This document shows positions 6,205 through 13,436 of a stretch of DNA of 19,682 nt, piece after piece (the first letter of the stretch is position 1; each line of letters starts with the position of its first letter). The translations under genes were made by a program, and so were the position numbers. The notes beneath the pieces were generated by a model. The model saw only the letters and a program-made list of their open reading frames with translations. It did no database searches and was not told the origin of the DNA. Location: the NCBI GenBank assembly GCA_910585645.1, contig CAJUFP010000099.1:1-19682 (forward strand). Direction: 5' to 3'. This DNA is from an uncultured Hungatella sp. (GTDB lineage: Bacteria; Bacillota; Clostridia; Lachnospirales; Lachnospiraceae).

Positions 6205-7827
6205 ATGTTTTATCAAAATGTCAGTGAACTGCTGATGGTAAATGTGCGCCACTATCCAAAGAAGACGGCAGTGGTCCACAGGGATGTCCGCCTGTCCTAT
6301 GAGGAGTTTAACCGGCAGATCAACCGGATGGCCCACCTGCTTTTGGACCTTGGGGTGAGACCGGGGGATAAAGTGGCCTATCTGTTTCCAAACAGCATTG
6401 CCCTCCTTGTTATCTACTATGGGGTGCAGAAGATCGGCGGGGTGGCTGTGCCTTTGAATTTTCGGCTGGTTTCCAGGGAGATCTTGTATCTTCTTAAGGC
6501 CGGAGACGCGTCGGTTCTGTTGTTTGACGCCCGGTTTCTGGACCGGGTGGAAGAGATCGCCGGGGATGTGGAGGGACGGGTAAAACTTCTCTGCACAAAG
6601 GCCGCCGGGACCTGGGGGCCTTCCCTGTGGGAGCGGATGGAGGGGCAGCCGGATAAGGAGCCAGAGCTTTGGCTGGACGAGGAGGCCCTTTCCCGGATCC
6701 AGTTTACGGGAGGCAGCACCGGCCTTCCAAAGGGGGCCATGCGGACCCACAGCGCCGACATCTGCGAGGCCATGGGGGTGATGAACTCCAACATGATGGG
6801 CGCGAACCCGGACCATGTGGTGCTGATCCAGTGTCCTTTGGAGCATCACGGAGGCCACAGCTGGTATCTGTCCGCCTTTGCAAGCGGGGCCACGGTGGTG
6901 ATCTGCGATGTGTTTGAGCCGGAGACCATCTTACGTTTGATCCAGAAGGAGCGGGTTACCTACCTGATGCTGCTTCCCCCAAGCACCTACCTGCGGCTTC
7001 TGGACTGCCCCAGGCTGGGGGAGTTTGACCTGTCATGTGTGAAGCTGGTCCAGAGCGCCGCCGGGTGTACCACGCCGGAAATCGTGGAGAAGATCTACGC
7101 CGCCTTTCCAAACTGCGTCATGAACTACGGGTGGGGGCAGACCGAAAGCGGACTGGGGACCAGCCTGGTGCTGACAAGGCAGATGGCAGGGGAAAACCTT
7201 CAAAGAATCAAAAGCGTAGGGCGGCCCATGCCGTTTCTGGAGGCCATGGTGGCGGACGAGGACGGAAAGGAGGCGCCGCCGGGGCACATCGGGGAGTGCC
7301 TGGTAAAAAGCCCGGCAGTGATGAAAGGCTACTACAAGCAGCCGGAGCTTACCCGGAAAGCCTTTGTGGACGGCGGGTGGCTGCGGACCGGGGATCTGAT
7401 GTGGAAGGATGAAGACGGGTATCTGTACCTTATGTCCAGAAAAAAGGATATGATCAAGTCCGGAGGGGAGAATGTCTTTGCCCAGGAGGTGGAGAGCGTC
7501 ATCAAGCGCCACCCGGCGGTTTTAGAGTGCGTGGTCTTCGGCGTGCCGGAGCGGACCATGGGCGAGGCGGTGATGGCTGTGGTCTGCCTGCGGCCGGGAA
7601 AGACTCTGACGTTAAAGGAGGTACAGGACCACTGTAAGAAGTACATTTCCAGCTACAAAAAGCCACGGTATCTGGACTATATCGACAGGTTTGACATGGA
7701 CGACGCGGGGAAGATCAGGAAGAGCCGGGTAGCGGAGCGCTACCAGCTGAAACTTAGAAACGAGAAGCGGGCCGCAAAGGGGCTTCCCCCTTTGGCAGAA
7801 CATTCCCGCTGTGTGGAAGAAGCGTAA
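6205..7827 (+). CDS. ANL-superfamily acyl-CoA ligase (CaiC/BaiB-like)
   Basis: A 540-residue AMP-forming acid:CoA ligase that would activate the pathway's carboxylic acid using ATP. The motifs appear in order: phosphate loop TGGSTGLPKG (168-177, with TGG in place of the usual TSG), YGWGQTE (308-314), RTGDL (394-398), RKKDMIKSGGENV (412-424) and the C-terminal lysine Lys503 in DDAGKIRKSR. The C-terminus extends about 30 residues past this lysine with a basic stretch ending in an acidic tail, a little longer than the usual end. It starts 15 bp after the crotonase-like gene with a GGGGAGAGG ribosome site. By position and partners it matches CaiC (betaine-CoA ligase), but ligase sequence alone does not tell the substrate. 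The presence of both a ligase and a CoA-transferase suggests that the ligase primes the cycle and the transferase sustains it. Confidence 0.9.
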   Translation: MFYQNVSELLMVNVRHYPKKTAVVHRDVRLSYEEFNRQINRMAHLLLDLGVRPGDKVAYLFPNSIALLVIYYGVQKIGGVAVPLNFRLVSREILYLLKAGDASVLLFDARFLDRVEEIAGDVEGRVKLLCTKAAGTWGPSLWERMEGQPDKEPELWLDEEALSRIQFTGGSTGLPKGAMRTHSADICEAMGVMNSNMMGANPDHVVLIQCPLEHHGGHSWYLSAFASGATVVICDVFEPETILRLIQKERVTYLMLLPPSTYLRLLDCPRLGEFDLSCVKLVQSAAGCTTPEIVEKIYAAFPNCVMNYGWGQTESGLGTSLVLTRQMAGENLQRIKSVGRPMPFLEAMVADEDGKEAPPGHIGECLVKSPAVMKGYYKQPELTRKAFVDGGWLRTGDLMWKDEDGYLYLMSRKKDMIKSGGENVFAQEVESVIKRHPAVLECVVFGVPERTMGEAVMAVVCLRPGKTLTLKEVQDHCKKYISSYKKPRYLDYIDRFDMDDAGKIRKSRVAERYQLKLRNEKRAAKGLPPLAEHSRCVEEA

Positions 7828-7845
7828 AAAAGGAGGAGAATGAAC

Positions 7846-9000
7846 ATGGATTTTCGGTTGACGGAAGAGCAGGAGCTTTTGCTGGAATCCCTGGACGAGG
7901 TGATCGAGAGGGACTGCACGGAGGAGTACATGAAGCAGTGCAATGAGGAGGGGCGCTATCCCCAGGAGTTTGTGGACGCCCTGATGGAAAGCGGGTTTGG
8001 GATGCTGGGCGTGCCGGAGGAGTACGGCGGAACGCCTGTGGACATCACCACCATGATGCTGGTGGCCGAGGAGATCACCAAGCACGGCGGCCCTCACTCC
8101 GTATTCGGCCAGGCCCTCTCCATCGCCGACATGGTGGAGTTTGGCAGCAAGGAGCAGATCAGCCAGTGCATGGAGCAGATACAGGCCGGAAAACCGGGGT
8201 TTGTCCTGGGCTTTACAGAGCCTCAGGCAGGGTCTGACAGCAGCGCCATCGCCACCACGTACACCAGAAAGAACGGGAAAGTGTACCTAAACGGCCACAA
8301 AACCTTTATGAGCAACGCAAAGAGGGCCAAATACATGCTGTGCCTGGCCAAGAACGCCCAGGAGGAGGACGGGGCAGCCAACAAAAAGAGCGCCTTCTCC
8401 ATGTGGTGGATGCCCATGGACGCGCCGGGGGTGAAGATCGAGCCCTTAAAGAAGATTGGCTGGCATTTTATGGATACCTGCGAGGTCTACATCGAAGATG
8501 TGGAGCTGGAGGAAAAGGATCTGGTGGGCGTGGAGGGCAACGGCTTTATGCAGGCCATGTTAAATTTCGAGGTGGAGCGGCTTTTGATCGGGGCCGAGCT
8601 TTTGGGGTACGCGGAGTGCGCCTTTGAGGACGCGGCCAGGTACGCCAACCAGAGAGTTACCTTCGGAAAACCGCTGGCGGACAGACAGCTGATCCAGGAG
8701 AAGATCACCCTCATGAAGATGAAGATCGAGAACATGCGCAACATGGTCTACCGCACCGCGTGGAAGATCGAGAACAAGGAGTCGGTGCAGATCGATTCGG
8801 CCCTGACCAAGCTGTACTGCGGGCGGTCTGCCTGCGAGGTCATCGACGACGCGCTGCAGATCATGGGCGGCATCGGCTACACTACAGACTGCCGGATCTC
8901 CAGGCTGTGGCTGGATTCCAGGGTACAGAGGATCGGCGGCGGCACGGACGAGATCATGATCCACATTGCGGGGCGGGCGCTGCTGAAGCAGTACAGATGA
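7846..9000 (+). CDS. caiA: CaiA-like acyl-CoA dehydrogenase (enoyl-CoA reductase)
   Basis: A 384-residue FAD acyl-CoA dehydrogenase. In-frame ATGs occur at 7840 and 7846; AAGGAGG at 7830-7836 is 9 nt from the second, and the resulting MDFRLTEEQE matches the start of E. coli CaiA, so 7846 is chosen. From memory it shares with CaiA the blocks TTYTRxNGKxYLNG, CAFEDAARYANQRVxFG, QLIQEK, RISRxWxDxRV and the end GRAxLKQYR. FAD/substrate landmarks include GFTEPQAGSD. The usual catalytic glutamate near the C-terminus (YEGT) is replaced by GGGT (glycine at 365), as in CaiA. Glu244 in FEVERLL sits at the isovaleryl-CoA-dehydrogenase-type base position. It would reduce a 2-enoyl-CoA (for example crotonobetainyl-CoA) with electrons from an ETF encoded nearby, or run in reverse. 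Confidence 0.9.
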   Translation: MDFRLTEEQELLLESLDEVIERDCTEEYMKQCNEEGRYPQEFVDALMESGFGMLGVPEEYGGTPVDITTMMLVAEEITKHGGPHSVFGQALSIADMVEFGSKEQISQCMEQIQAGKPGFVLGFTEPQAGSDSSAIATTYTRKNGKVYLNGHKTFMSNAKRAKYMLCLAKNAQEEDGAANKKSAFSMWWMPMDAPGVKIEPLKKIGWHFMDTCEVYIEDVELEEKDLVGVEGNGFMQAMLNFEVERLLIGAELLGYAECAFEDAARYANQRVTFGKPLADRQLIQEKITLMKMKIENMRNMVYRTAWKIENKESVQIDSALTKLYCGRSACEVIDDALQIMGGIGYTTDCRISRLWLDSRVQRIGGGTDEIMIHIAGRALLKQYR

Positions 9001-9016
9001 GAAGGAGGAAGGAAGT

Positions 9017-9799
9017 ATGAAAGGGATTGTCAATGATTTTTTAGCCGAGCAGGCGGCAGTGGATGTGCTGGTGGCAGATCTTAATGAGGAACAGTGGATG
9101 ATGCCCCTGGAGGCCTGTGAAAAGTGGGTGATAAAGGACGCCATCATCCACCTGGCGTTCTTTGACCAGGCGGCCATTAAGCTGATTCATGGAAAGGCTA
9201 AGGATCTGGTGCAGATCTCCAGGGCAGAGGCCGGAGAGGATGAGTATGTGCGGGCCACGGCCTTCCACCACATGAGCGGCAGCGAGGTGCTGGCCTGGTG
9301 GCGGGAGGTGAGGACCCGCCTGGCAGTGGAGTTTCTGGACAAGAACCCAAAAGACCGGATTCCCTGGGCTCCCGGGCTGCCCATGTCCGCAAGGAGTCTG
9401 TGCTCTGCCAGGCTGATGGAGCTGTGGGCTCACTCTGTTGACATCTACGACGCCCTGGGCATGGACGTGGTGGTTCGGGACCGGATCACCAGCACCCTGT
9501 TTTTGTCCTGGCAGGCAAGGCCAAACATCTACCGGATCAACGGCCTGGAGCTTCCGGACACCCCCATGTACTTAGAGCTTGTGCTGCCGTCGGGCCAGAT
9601 CTGGACCAAGGGCGAGCCGGACGCGGCCAACTATGTAAAGGGCTCGGCAAAAGAGTGGGCTCTGGTGGCGGTGCGCAGAAGGAACTGGATGGACACGGAT
9701 CTGGAGGTTGTAGGCGACGAGGCCAGGCGGTACGCGTCCATTGTCCAGACCTACGCCGGCTGGGCGGACCCGGCTCCGGAGGCTAAGAGGGTTCGCTAG
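9017..9799 (+). CDS. TIGR03084 / mycothiol-dependent maleylpyruvate isomerase-like (DinB-fold) metal-binding protein
   Basis: A 260-residue protein whose pattern fits the DinB/MDMPI four-helix metal-binding family, most likely the TIGR03084 group. Candidate metal ligands His45 (DAIIHLAFFD), Glu135 and His139 (RLMELWAHSVDIYDALG) give the H...ExxxH triad. The family is best known from actinobacteria, where some members use mycothiol, a thiol that clostridia are not known to make. The role here is unknown: a thiol- or metal-dependent step on a CoA or acid intermediate is possible. It begins 16 bp after the acyl-CoA dehydrogenase with GGAGGAAGG at 9004-9012 and is followed by the largest gap within the operon (94 bp). 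That gap holds a good ribosome site for the next gene but no clear promoter or hairpin. Confidence 0.75.
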   Translation: MKGIVNDFLAEQAAVDVLVADLNEEQWMMPLEACEKWVIKDAIIHLAFFDQAAIKLIHGKAKDLVQISRAEAGEDEYVRATAFHHMSGSEVLAWWREVRTRLAVEFLDKNPKDRIPWAPGLPMSARSLCSARLMELWAHSVDIYDALGMDVVVRDRITSTLFLSWQARPNIYRINGLELPDTPMYLELVLPSGQIWTKGEPDAANYVKGSAKEWALVAVRRRNWMDTDLEVVGDEARRYASIVQTYAGWADPAPEAKRVR

Positions 9800-9893
9800 C
9801 GCAAGGGATAAGAGAGAAATCATGTTTCCGGCAGTCAGGCATCCCGTATTTTCTGGCTGGGGGAACGAAAGACAATAAGGAGGAACGCGAAAA

Positions 9894-11012
9894 ATGGAAG
9901 CGGATTTTGATGTGATCATCGTTGGCGGCGGCATTGCGGGGTCCGTATGCGCCTTTCAGCTGGCAAAGGCCGGTCTGGGGGTTTTGGTTATTGAGCGGGG
10001 GACTTCCTGCGGTTCCAAGAACATGACAGGGGGGCGCGTCTATACCCACACGCTGGCAAAAGTGTTCCCGGACTACGCCGGGGAGGCGCCTTTGGAGAGA
10101 CGGATCGTAAAGGACATCTTTACCTACGCGGGAAAGACCGTGGAGTATGCCTCCAGGGACCTTGGCAGCCAGGGGGAGGAGTCCTACTCCGTGCTGCGCA
10201 GAGGGTTTGACCAGTGGGTGGCAGACCAGGCGGAGAATGAAGGGGCCATGTACATCACCGGCATCCGGGTGGACGATCTGCTGGTTCAGGACGGGAAGGT
10301 GCGGGGCGTTGTGGCCGGGGATGAGGAGATGACCTCAGACCTTGTGATCCTGGCCGACGGCGTCAACTCCCTTCTGGCTCGGAAACTGGGGATGAAGGAG
10401 GAGTTAAAGCCTGATGAGGTGGAAGTTGGGGCCAAGGAGGTGATCCAGCTGGACGCCGGGCTTATTGAGGAGAGGTTCGGCGTTGTGCCCGGCGAGGGCG
10501 TTGCCTGGATGTTTGAAGGCGTGTCAACCCTGGGACACAAGGGCAACGGATTTTTGTACACCAACAGAGACAGCATTTCTCTGGGGGTTCTGACCACAGT
10601 GGGGGATATTGACTGCTCCCAGGAGACAGTGGCAGGCCTGGTGGACAAGCTGCATGAGCTTCCCGAGGTAAAGCCTCTTTTGGAGGGAGGAAAGCTGATC
10701 GAGTATTCGGCCCACCTTCTGGGAAAGGGAGGGGAGAAGGCCAGACCAAAGCTTTACGGGGACGGTGTGCTGGTCATCGGCGACGCGGCTTCCATGGTGG
10801 TAAACCGGGGGTATGTGGTAAAGGGCATGGACCTGGCTGTGGAGTCGGCCATCCTGGCAGCCGAGACGGCCGTGAAGGCCAATGAGGCCGGAGACTACTC
10901 TGCCGCCTGCCTGGCTTCCTACCAGGAGGCAGTGAAAAACAGCCCTGTGCTTTCAGGAGCGGAAGATAAAAATAAAAATCTGGAAGAGGTAGCCGAGGTA
11001 TTTTCAGAGTAG
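9894..11012 (+). CDS. fixC: Second FixC-type flavoprotein, short C-terminus
   Basis: A 372-residue FixC paralogue. It keeps the FAD fold VIIVGGGIAG (7-16), IER (33-35), GSKNMTGGRVY, ILADGVNSLLARKLGM and VIGDAASMVVNRGYVVKGMDLAVESA. Compared with the 429-residue copy at 2008 it lacks roughly the last 55-60 residues. After YQEAV it ends in a short charged tail (AEDKNKNLEEVAEVF). Only 21 bp separate its stop from FixX, so the missing part is not simply frameshifted. In this family the C-terminal part contributes to quinone, membrane or iron-sulfur contacts, so this copy may transfer electrons to a different partner. AAGGAGGAA at 9879-9887 supports the start. It is followed by FixX, EtfB and EtfA with short gaps, which looks like one functional electron-transfer unit. 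Confidence 0.9.
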   Translation: MEADFDVIIVGGGIAGSVCAFQLAKAGLGVLVIERGTSCGSKNMTGGRVYTHTLAKVFPDYAGEAPLERRIVKDIFTYAGKTVEYASRDLGSQGEESYSVLRRGFDQWVADQAENEGAMYITGIRVDDLLVQDGKVRGVVAGDEEMTSDLVILADGVNSLLARKLGMKEELKPDEVEVGAKEVIQLDAGLIEERFGVVPGEGVAWMFEGVSTLGHKGNGFLYTNRDSISLGVLTTVGDIDCSQETVAGLVDKLHELPEVKPLLEGGKLIEYSAHLLGKGGEKARPKLYGDGVLVIGDAASMVVNRGYVVKGMDLAVESAILAAETAVKANEAGDYSAACLASYQEAVKNSPVLSGAEDKNKNLEEVAEVFSE

Positions 11013-11033
11013 GCGGAAAGGAAGGAAAAGGAC

Positions 11034-11312
11034 ATGACGATTCAGGATAAGCTTGGGGTTGACAAATTTAACACGGACGAGCTGCACAGCCATATCCAGG
11101 TGGATAAAACTTACGGGGATAAGGAGGAGATCCAGAGGGTGATCCGGGTCTGCCCCGCGGGCCTGTACTCTCTGGACGACAACGGGAATTTGATGTTCGA
11201 CCATCTGGGATGCTTAGAGTGCGGAACCTGCCGGGTGCTCAGCGGAGGAAAGGTGATCAAGGACTGGAACTACCCGGCAGGGGAGAAGGGGATCGCCTTC
11301 CGCCAGGGATAA
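11034..11312 (+). CDS. fixX: FixX-type ferredoxin-like protein
   Basis: A 92-residue iron-sulfur protein closely resembling E. coli FixX (95). Shared blocks are KLGVxKFNxDExHxHI at the start, CPAGLY (40-45) and GCLECGTCR (59-67). The four cysteines, Cys40, Cys60, Cys63 and Cys66, can hold a single [4Fe-4S] cluster, as in the C-terminal part of ETF-quinone oxidoreductase. It would be the electron exit or relay of a FixC complex. It lies between the short FixC and EtfB, yet it is the only fixX in the window while there are two fixC genes, so it may be shared. The start has GGAAGGAAAAGGAC just upstream. Confidence 0.93.
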   Translation: MTIQDKLGVDKFNTDELHSHIQVDKTYGDKEEIQRVIRVCPAGLYSLDDNGNLMFDHLGCLECGTCRVLSGGKVIKDWNYPAGEKGIAFRQG

Positions 11313-11337
11313 TGGAAGAAAAATATGGAGGAAGAAT

Positions 11338-12126
11338 ATGAATATTATCGTATGTATAAAGCAGGTGCCGGATACTGCTGAGATCAAAATCGACCCGGTG
11401 ACCAACACGCTGATTCGGGCGGGAGTCCCCAGCATTGTAAACCCCTATGACAAGAACGCCGTGGAGGCCGCCCTTCAGCTGAAGGAGGCCTACGGCGGAA
11501 AGGTGACGGTGCTTTCCATGGGGCCGCCGGCTGCGGAAGCCGCCCTGCGGGAGTGCCTGGAGATGGGGGCCGACGAGGCCATCCTTATGTCCGGACGGGA
11601 GTTCGGCGGGTCCGATACCTACGCCACCAGCTATATTTTGTCCCAGGGCATTCGCTACATCGGGGACTATGATATGATCATCTGCGGCAAGCAGGCCATT
11701 GACGGGGACACAGGCCAGACAGGAGCCAGCATGAGCGAGCATTTAAATATCCCCCAGCTTACATTTGCCGTGAAGATCGACGTGGACGGGGAGTACGCCC
11801 TGGTGGATCGGGAGGTGGACGAGGGCATTATGACCCTGAAGGCCAAGCTTCCGGTTCTGTGTACGGTGGGCAAGGACATCAACGAGCCCAGAACCGCCAC
11901 CATGAAGGGCAAGATGCGGGCCAAGAGGATGACGGTGAAGGTGGTGAACTCCGGGGATATCGGCAACATGGATCCCACGAAGATGGGCCTTAAAGGCTCC
12001 CCCACCCGGGTGAAGAAGACCTTTACGCCTTCCGTAAAGAAAGCCGGCATAAAGATAGAAGGAAAAAGCGGGGCCCAGGCTGTGGAGACGCTGCTTGGCC
12101 ATATGAAGGCCAAAGCTTTCATATAG
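11338..12126 (+). CDS. etfB: Electron transfer flavoprotein beta subunit, clostridial/bifurcating-like
   Basis: A 262-residue EtfB. MNIIVCIKQVPDTAEIKIDP at the N-terminus, NPYDKNAVEAAL (35-46) and CGKQAIDGDTGQTG (116-129) are typical of the EtfB found with clostridial acyl-CoA dehydrogenases and enoyl-CoA reductases. Many of those use the beta subunit to bind a second FAD and split NADH electrons. KDINEPR and TMKGKMRAKR follow as expected. It is 21 nt upstream of its partner EtfA. The nearest oxidoreductases are the short FixC/FixX and, further up, the CaiA-like dehydrogenase, either of which could be its partner. It differs clearly from the second beta subunit at 16954, which is FixA-like. 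Confidence 0.93.
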   Translation: MNIIVCIKQVPDTAEIKIDPVTNTLIRAGVPSIVNPYDKNAVEAALQLKEAYGGKVTVLSMGPPAAEAALRECLEMGADEAILMSGREFGGSDTYATSYILSQGIRYIGDYDMIICGKQAIDGDTGQTGASMSEHLNIPQLTFAVKIDVDGEYALVDREVDEGIMTLKAKLPVLCTVGKDINEPRTATMKGKMRAKRMTVKVVNSGDIGNMDPTKMGLKGSPTRVKKTFTPSVKKAGIKIEGKSGAQAVETLLGHMKAKAFI

Positions 12127-12148
12127 AGAGGGAGGAGACACAAGAAGA

Positions 12149-13165
12149 ATGGGAAAATTTAAAGAGTATAAGAACGTCTGGTCTTTCATCGAGACCTTTG
12201 ACGATGAGCCGAAGAACGTAGGCCTGGAGCTTTTGGGCCAGGCAAAGAAGCTGGCGGGAAAGCTGGGAGAAAAGGTGGGCGCGGTGGTCGTCGGCGGAGA
12301 CTGCGCCAGGGCCGCAAAGGCGGCCGCGGAACACGGCGCGGACGTTGTGTACGTGGTGGAGAATCCGAATTACAAGAATTTCAGCGCGGAGACCCACGCC
12401 TATATCCTGACTGCCCTCATCGAGAAGTACAAACCGTCGGCTATCCTCATCGGAGCCACCAACAATGGCCGGGATCTTGGCTCCAGAGTGGCGGTGCGGA
12501 TCCACACAGGCTTGACCGCGGACTGCACGGAGCTGGACGTGGATGAGGAGTCCGGCAATGTGGCCTACACCCGCCCGGCATTTGGCGGCAACCTGATGGC
12601 CACCATCCTGTGCGCCGACACAAGGCCCCAGATGGGAACCATCCGCCCGGGAGCTTTTAAGAAGGAGGATCCGGAGCCTGGGCGCAAGGCAAAGGTGGTT
12701 CGGGAGGACATCCAGGTTCCCACAGAGCTTCTTCTGACAGAGCTTTTAAAGTTCACCCCCTTTGAGTCGGTAGGCGGGGTGAAGATCGAGGACGCCAAGA
12801 TCATCGTTTCCGGCGGACGGGGACTGGGAAAGGCGGAGAACTTTAAACTTATTGAGGACTTAGCAGCCGCCATGGGAGGATCTGTGGGCGCTTCCAGGGC
12901 AGCGGTGGACGCAGGGTGGATCCCCCATCAGCAGCAGGTGGGACAGACGGGAAAGACGGTGATGCCCCAGATCTATGTGGCTGTGGGAATCTCCGGAGCC
13001 ATCCAGCACGTGGCAGGAATGAGTTCCTCGGAGTACGTCATTGCCATCAACAAGGACCCGGAAGCTCCCATCTTTAACGTGGCTGACGTGGGTATTGTTG
13101 GGGATCTGTTTGAGGTCGTGCCGGCGCTGACCGAGAAGATCAAGGCTCTAAGGAGCGGACAGTAG
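12149..13165 (+). CDS. etfA: Electron transfer flavoprotein alpha subunit
   Basis: A 338-residue EtfA, partner of the upstream EtfB. The C-terminal FAD domain shows SGGRGLGKAENF (221-232), GASRAAVDAGW (247-257), VGQTGKTV (264-271), GISGAIQHVAGM (280-291) and AINKDPEAPIF (299-309). The N-terminal half carries RPAFGGNLMATI, typical of the longer ETF-alpha type. The complex would shuttle electrons between NADH or ferredoxin and a dehydrogenase or FixC. It is the last gene of the operon: a rho-independent terminator follows at 13189. Confidence 0.94.
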   Translation: MGKFKEYKNVWSFIETFDDEPKNVGLELLGQAKKLAGKLGEKVGAVVVGGDCARAAKAAAEHGADVVYVVENPNYKNFSAETHAYILTALIEKYKPSAILIGATNNGRDLGSRVAVRIHTGLTADCTELDVDEESGNVAYTRPAFGGNLMATILCADTRPQMGTIRPGAFKKEDPEPGRKAKVVREDIQVPTELLLTELLKFTPFESVGGVKIEDAKIIVSGGRGLGKAENFKLIEDLAAAMGGSVGASRAAVDAGWIPHQQQVGQTGKTVMPQIYVAVGISGAIQHVAGMSSSEYVIAINKDPEAPIFNVADVGIVGDLFEVVPALTEKIKALRSGQ

Positions 13166-13188
13166 GCGCTCCTATTTAATAAGGAAGG

Positions 13189-13237
13189 AAAAGCCCAGGC
13201 AGGGAAGGAGACCGGCTCCTCGCTGTCTGGGCTTTCT
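13189..13237 (+). terminator. Rho-independent terminator of the main operon
   Basis: AGCCCAGGCAG (13192-13202) pairs with CTGTCTGGGCT (13223-13233) with one G-T pair, followed by TTCTTG. It lies 23 bp after the EtfA stop and separates the metabolic operon from rpoN. Confidence 0.82.
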
Positions 13238-13263
13238 TGTGCAATTTGTCAATAAAAAGATGT

Positions 13264-13313
13264 TACATTTTGTCACAAAACAAAAATATAGACAAAAAAT
13301 GTGACAAAATGTA
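13264..13313. promoter_or_regulatory. Inverted repeat, candidate operator upstream of rpoN
   Basis: TACATTTTGTCACA at 13264-13277 and TGTGACAAAATGTA at 13300-13313 are perfect 14-bp reverse complements around a 22-bp AT-rich loop. Related TTGTCA and TTGACAAAGTGTGA strings lie at 13247 and 13365. The pair is about 50 bp ahead of the candidate rpoN -35 box, a plausible place for a regulator. The bound protein is not recognisable. Confidence 0.55.
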
Positions 13314-13364
13314 CCATAATATAGAAAAGTATCATATTTACATGTTAAGGTTCTTATATGCATG

Positions 13365-13392
13365 TTGACAAAGTGTGAAAAAATGCTAAAAT
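13365..13392 (+). promoter_or_regulatory. Sigma-70-type promoter for rpoN and the activator gene
   Basis: TTGACA at 13365-13370 is followed after 16 nt by TAAAAT at 13387-13392. This is a consensus -35 box and a near-consensus -10 box in an AT-rich gap. Transcription would start about 40 nt ahead of the rpoN start. It would give housekeeping expression of the sigma factor and activator independent of sigma-54. Confidence 0.65.
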
Positions 13393-13436
13393 AGATAAAA
13401 AGCGACATTGATAAAGTCTTGACAAAGGAGAGCCCA

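Noticed and set aside
5677..6858. 393-codon open frame on the minus strand
   Set aside because: It spans the crotonase-like and ligase genes in antisense; its His/Pro/Gly-rich composition is typical of a shadow frame.
204..9000. Bile-acid 7-dehydroxylation (bai) operon
   Set aside because: A CoA-transferase, ligase and FadH-like reductase are shared features, but the short-chain dehydrogenase BaiA, dehydratase BaiE and hydrolase BaiI are absent and the transferase and dehydrogenase look like CaiB and CaiA.
9800..9893. Separate promoter or terminator between the TIGR03084-like gene and the second FixC gene
   Set aside because: No GG-N10-GC pair, no convincing -35/-10 pair and no hairpin is visible; only the ribosome site is clear.
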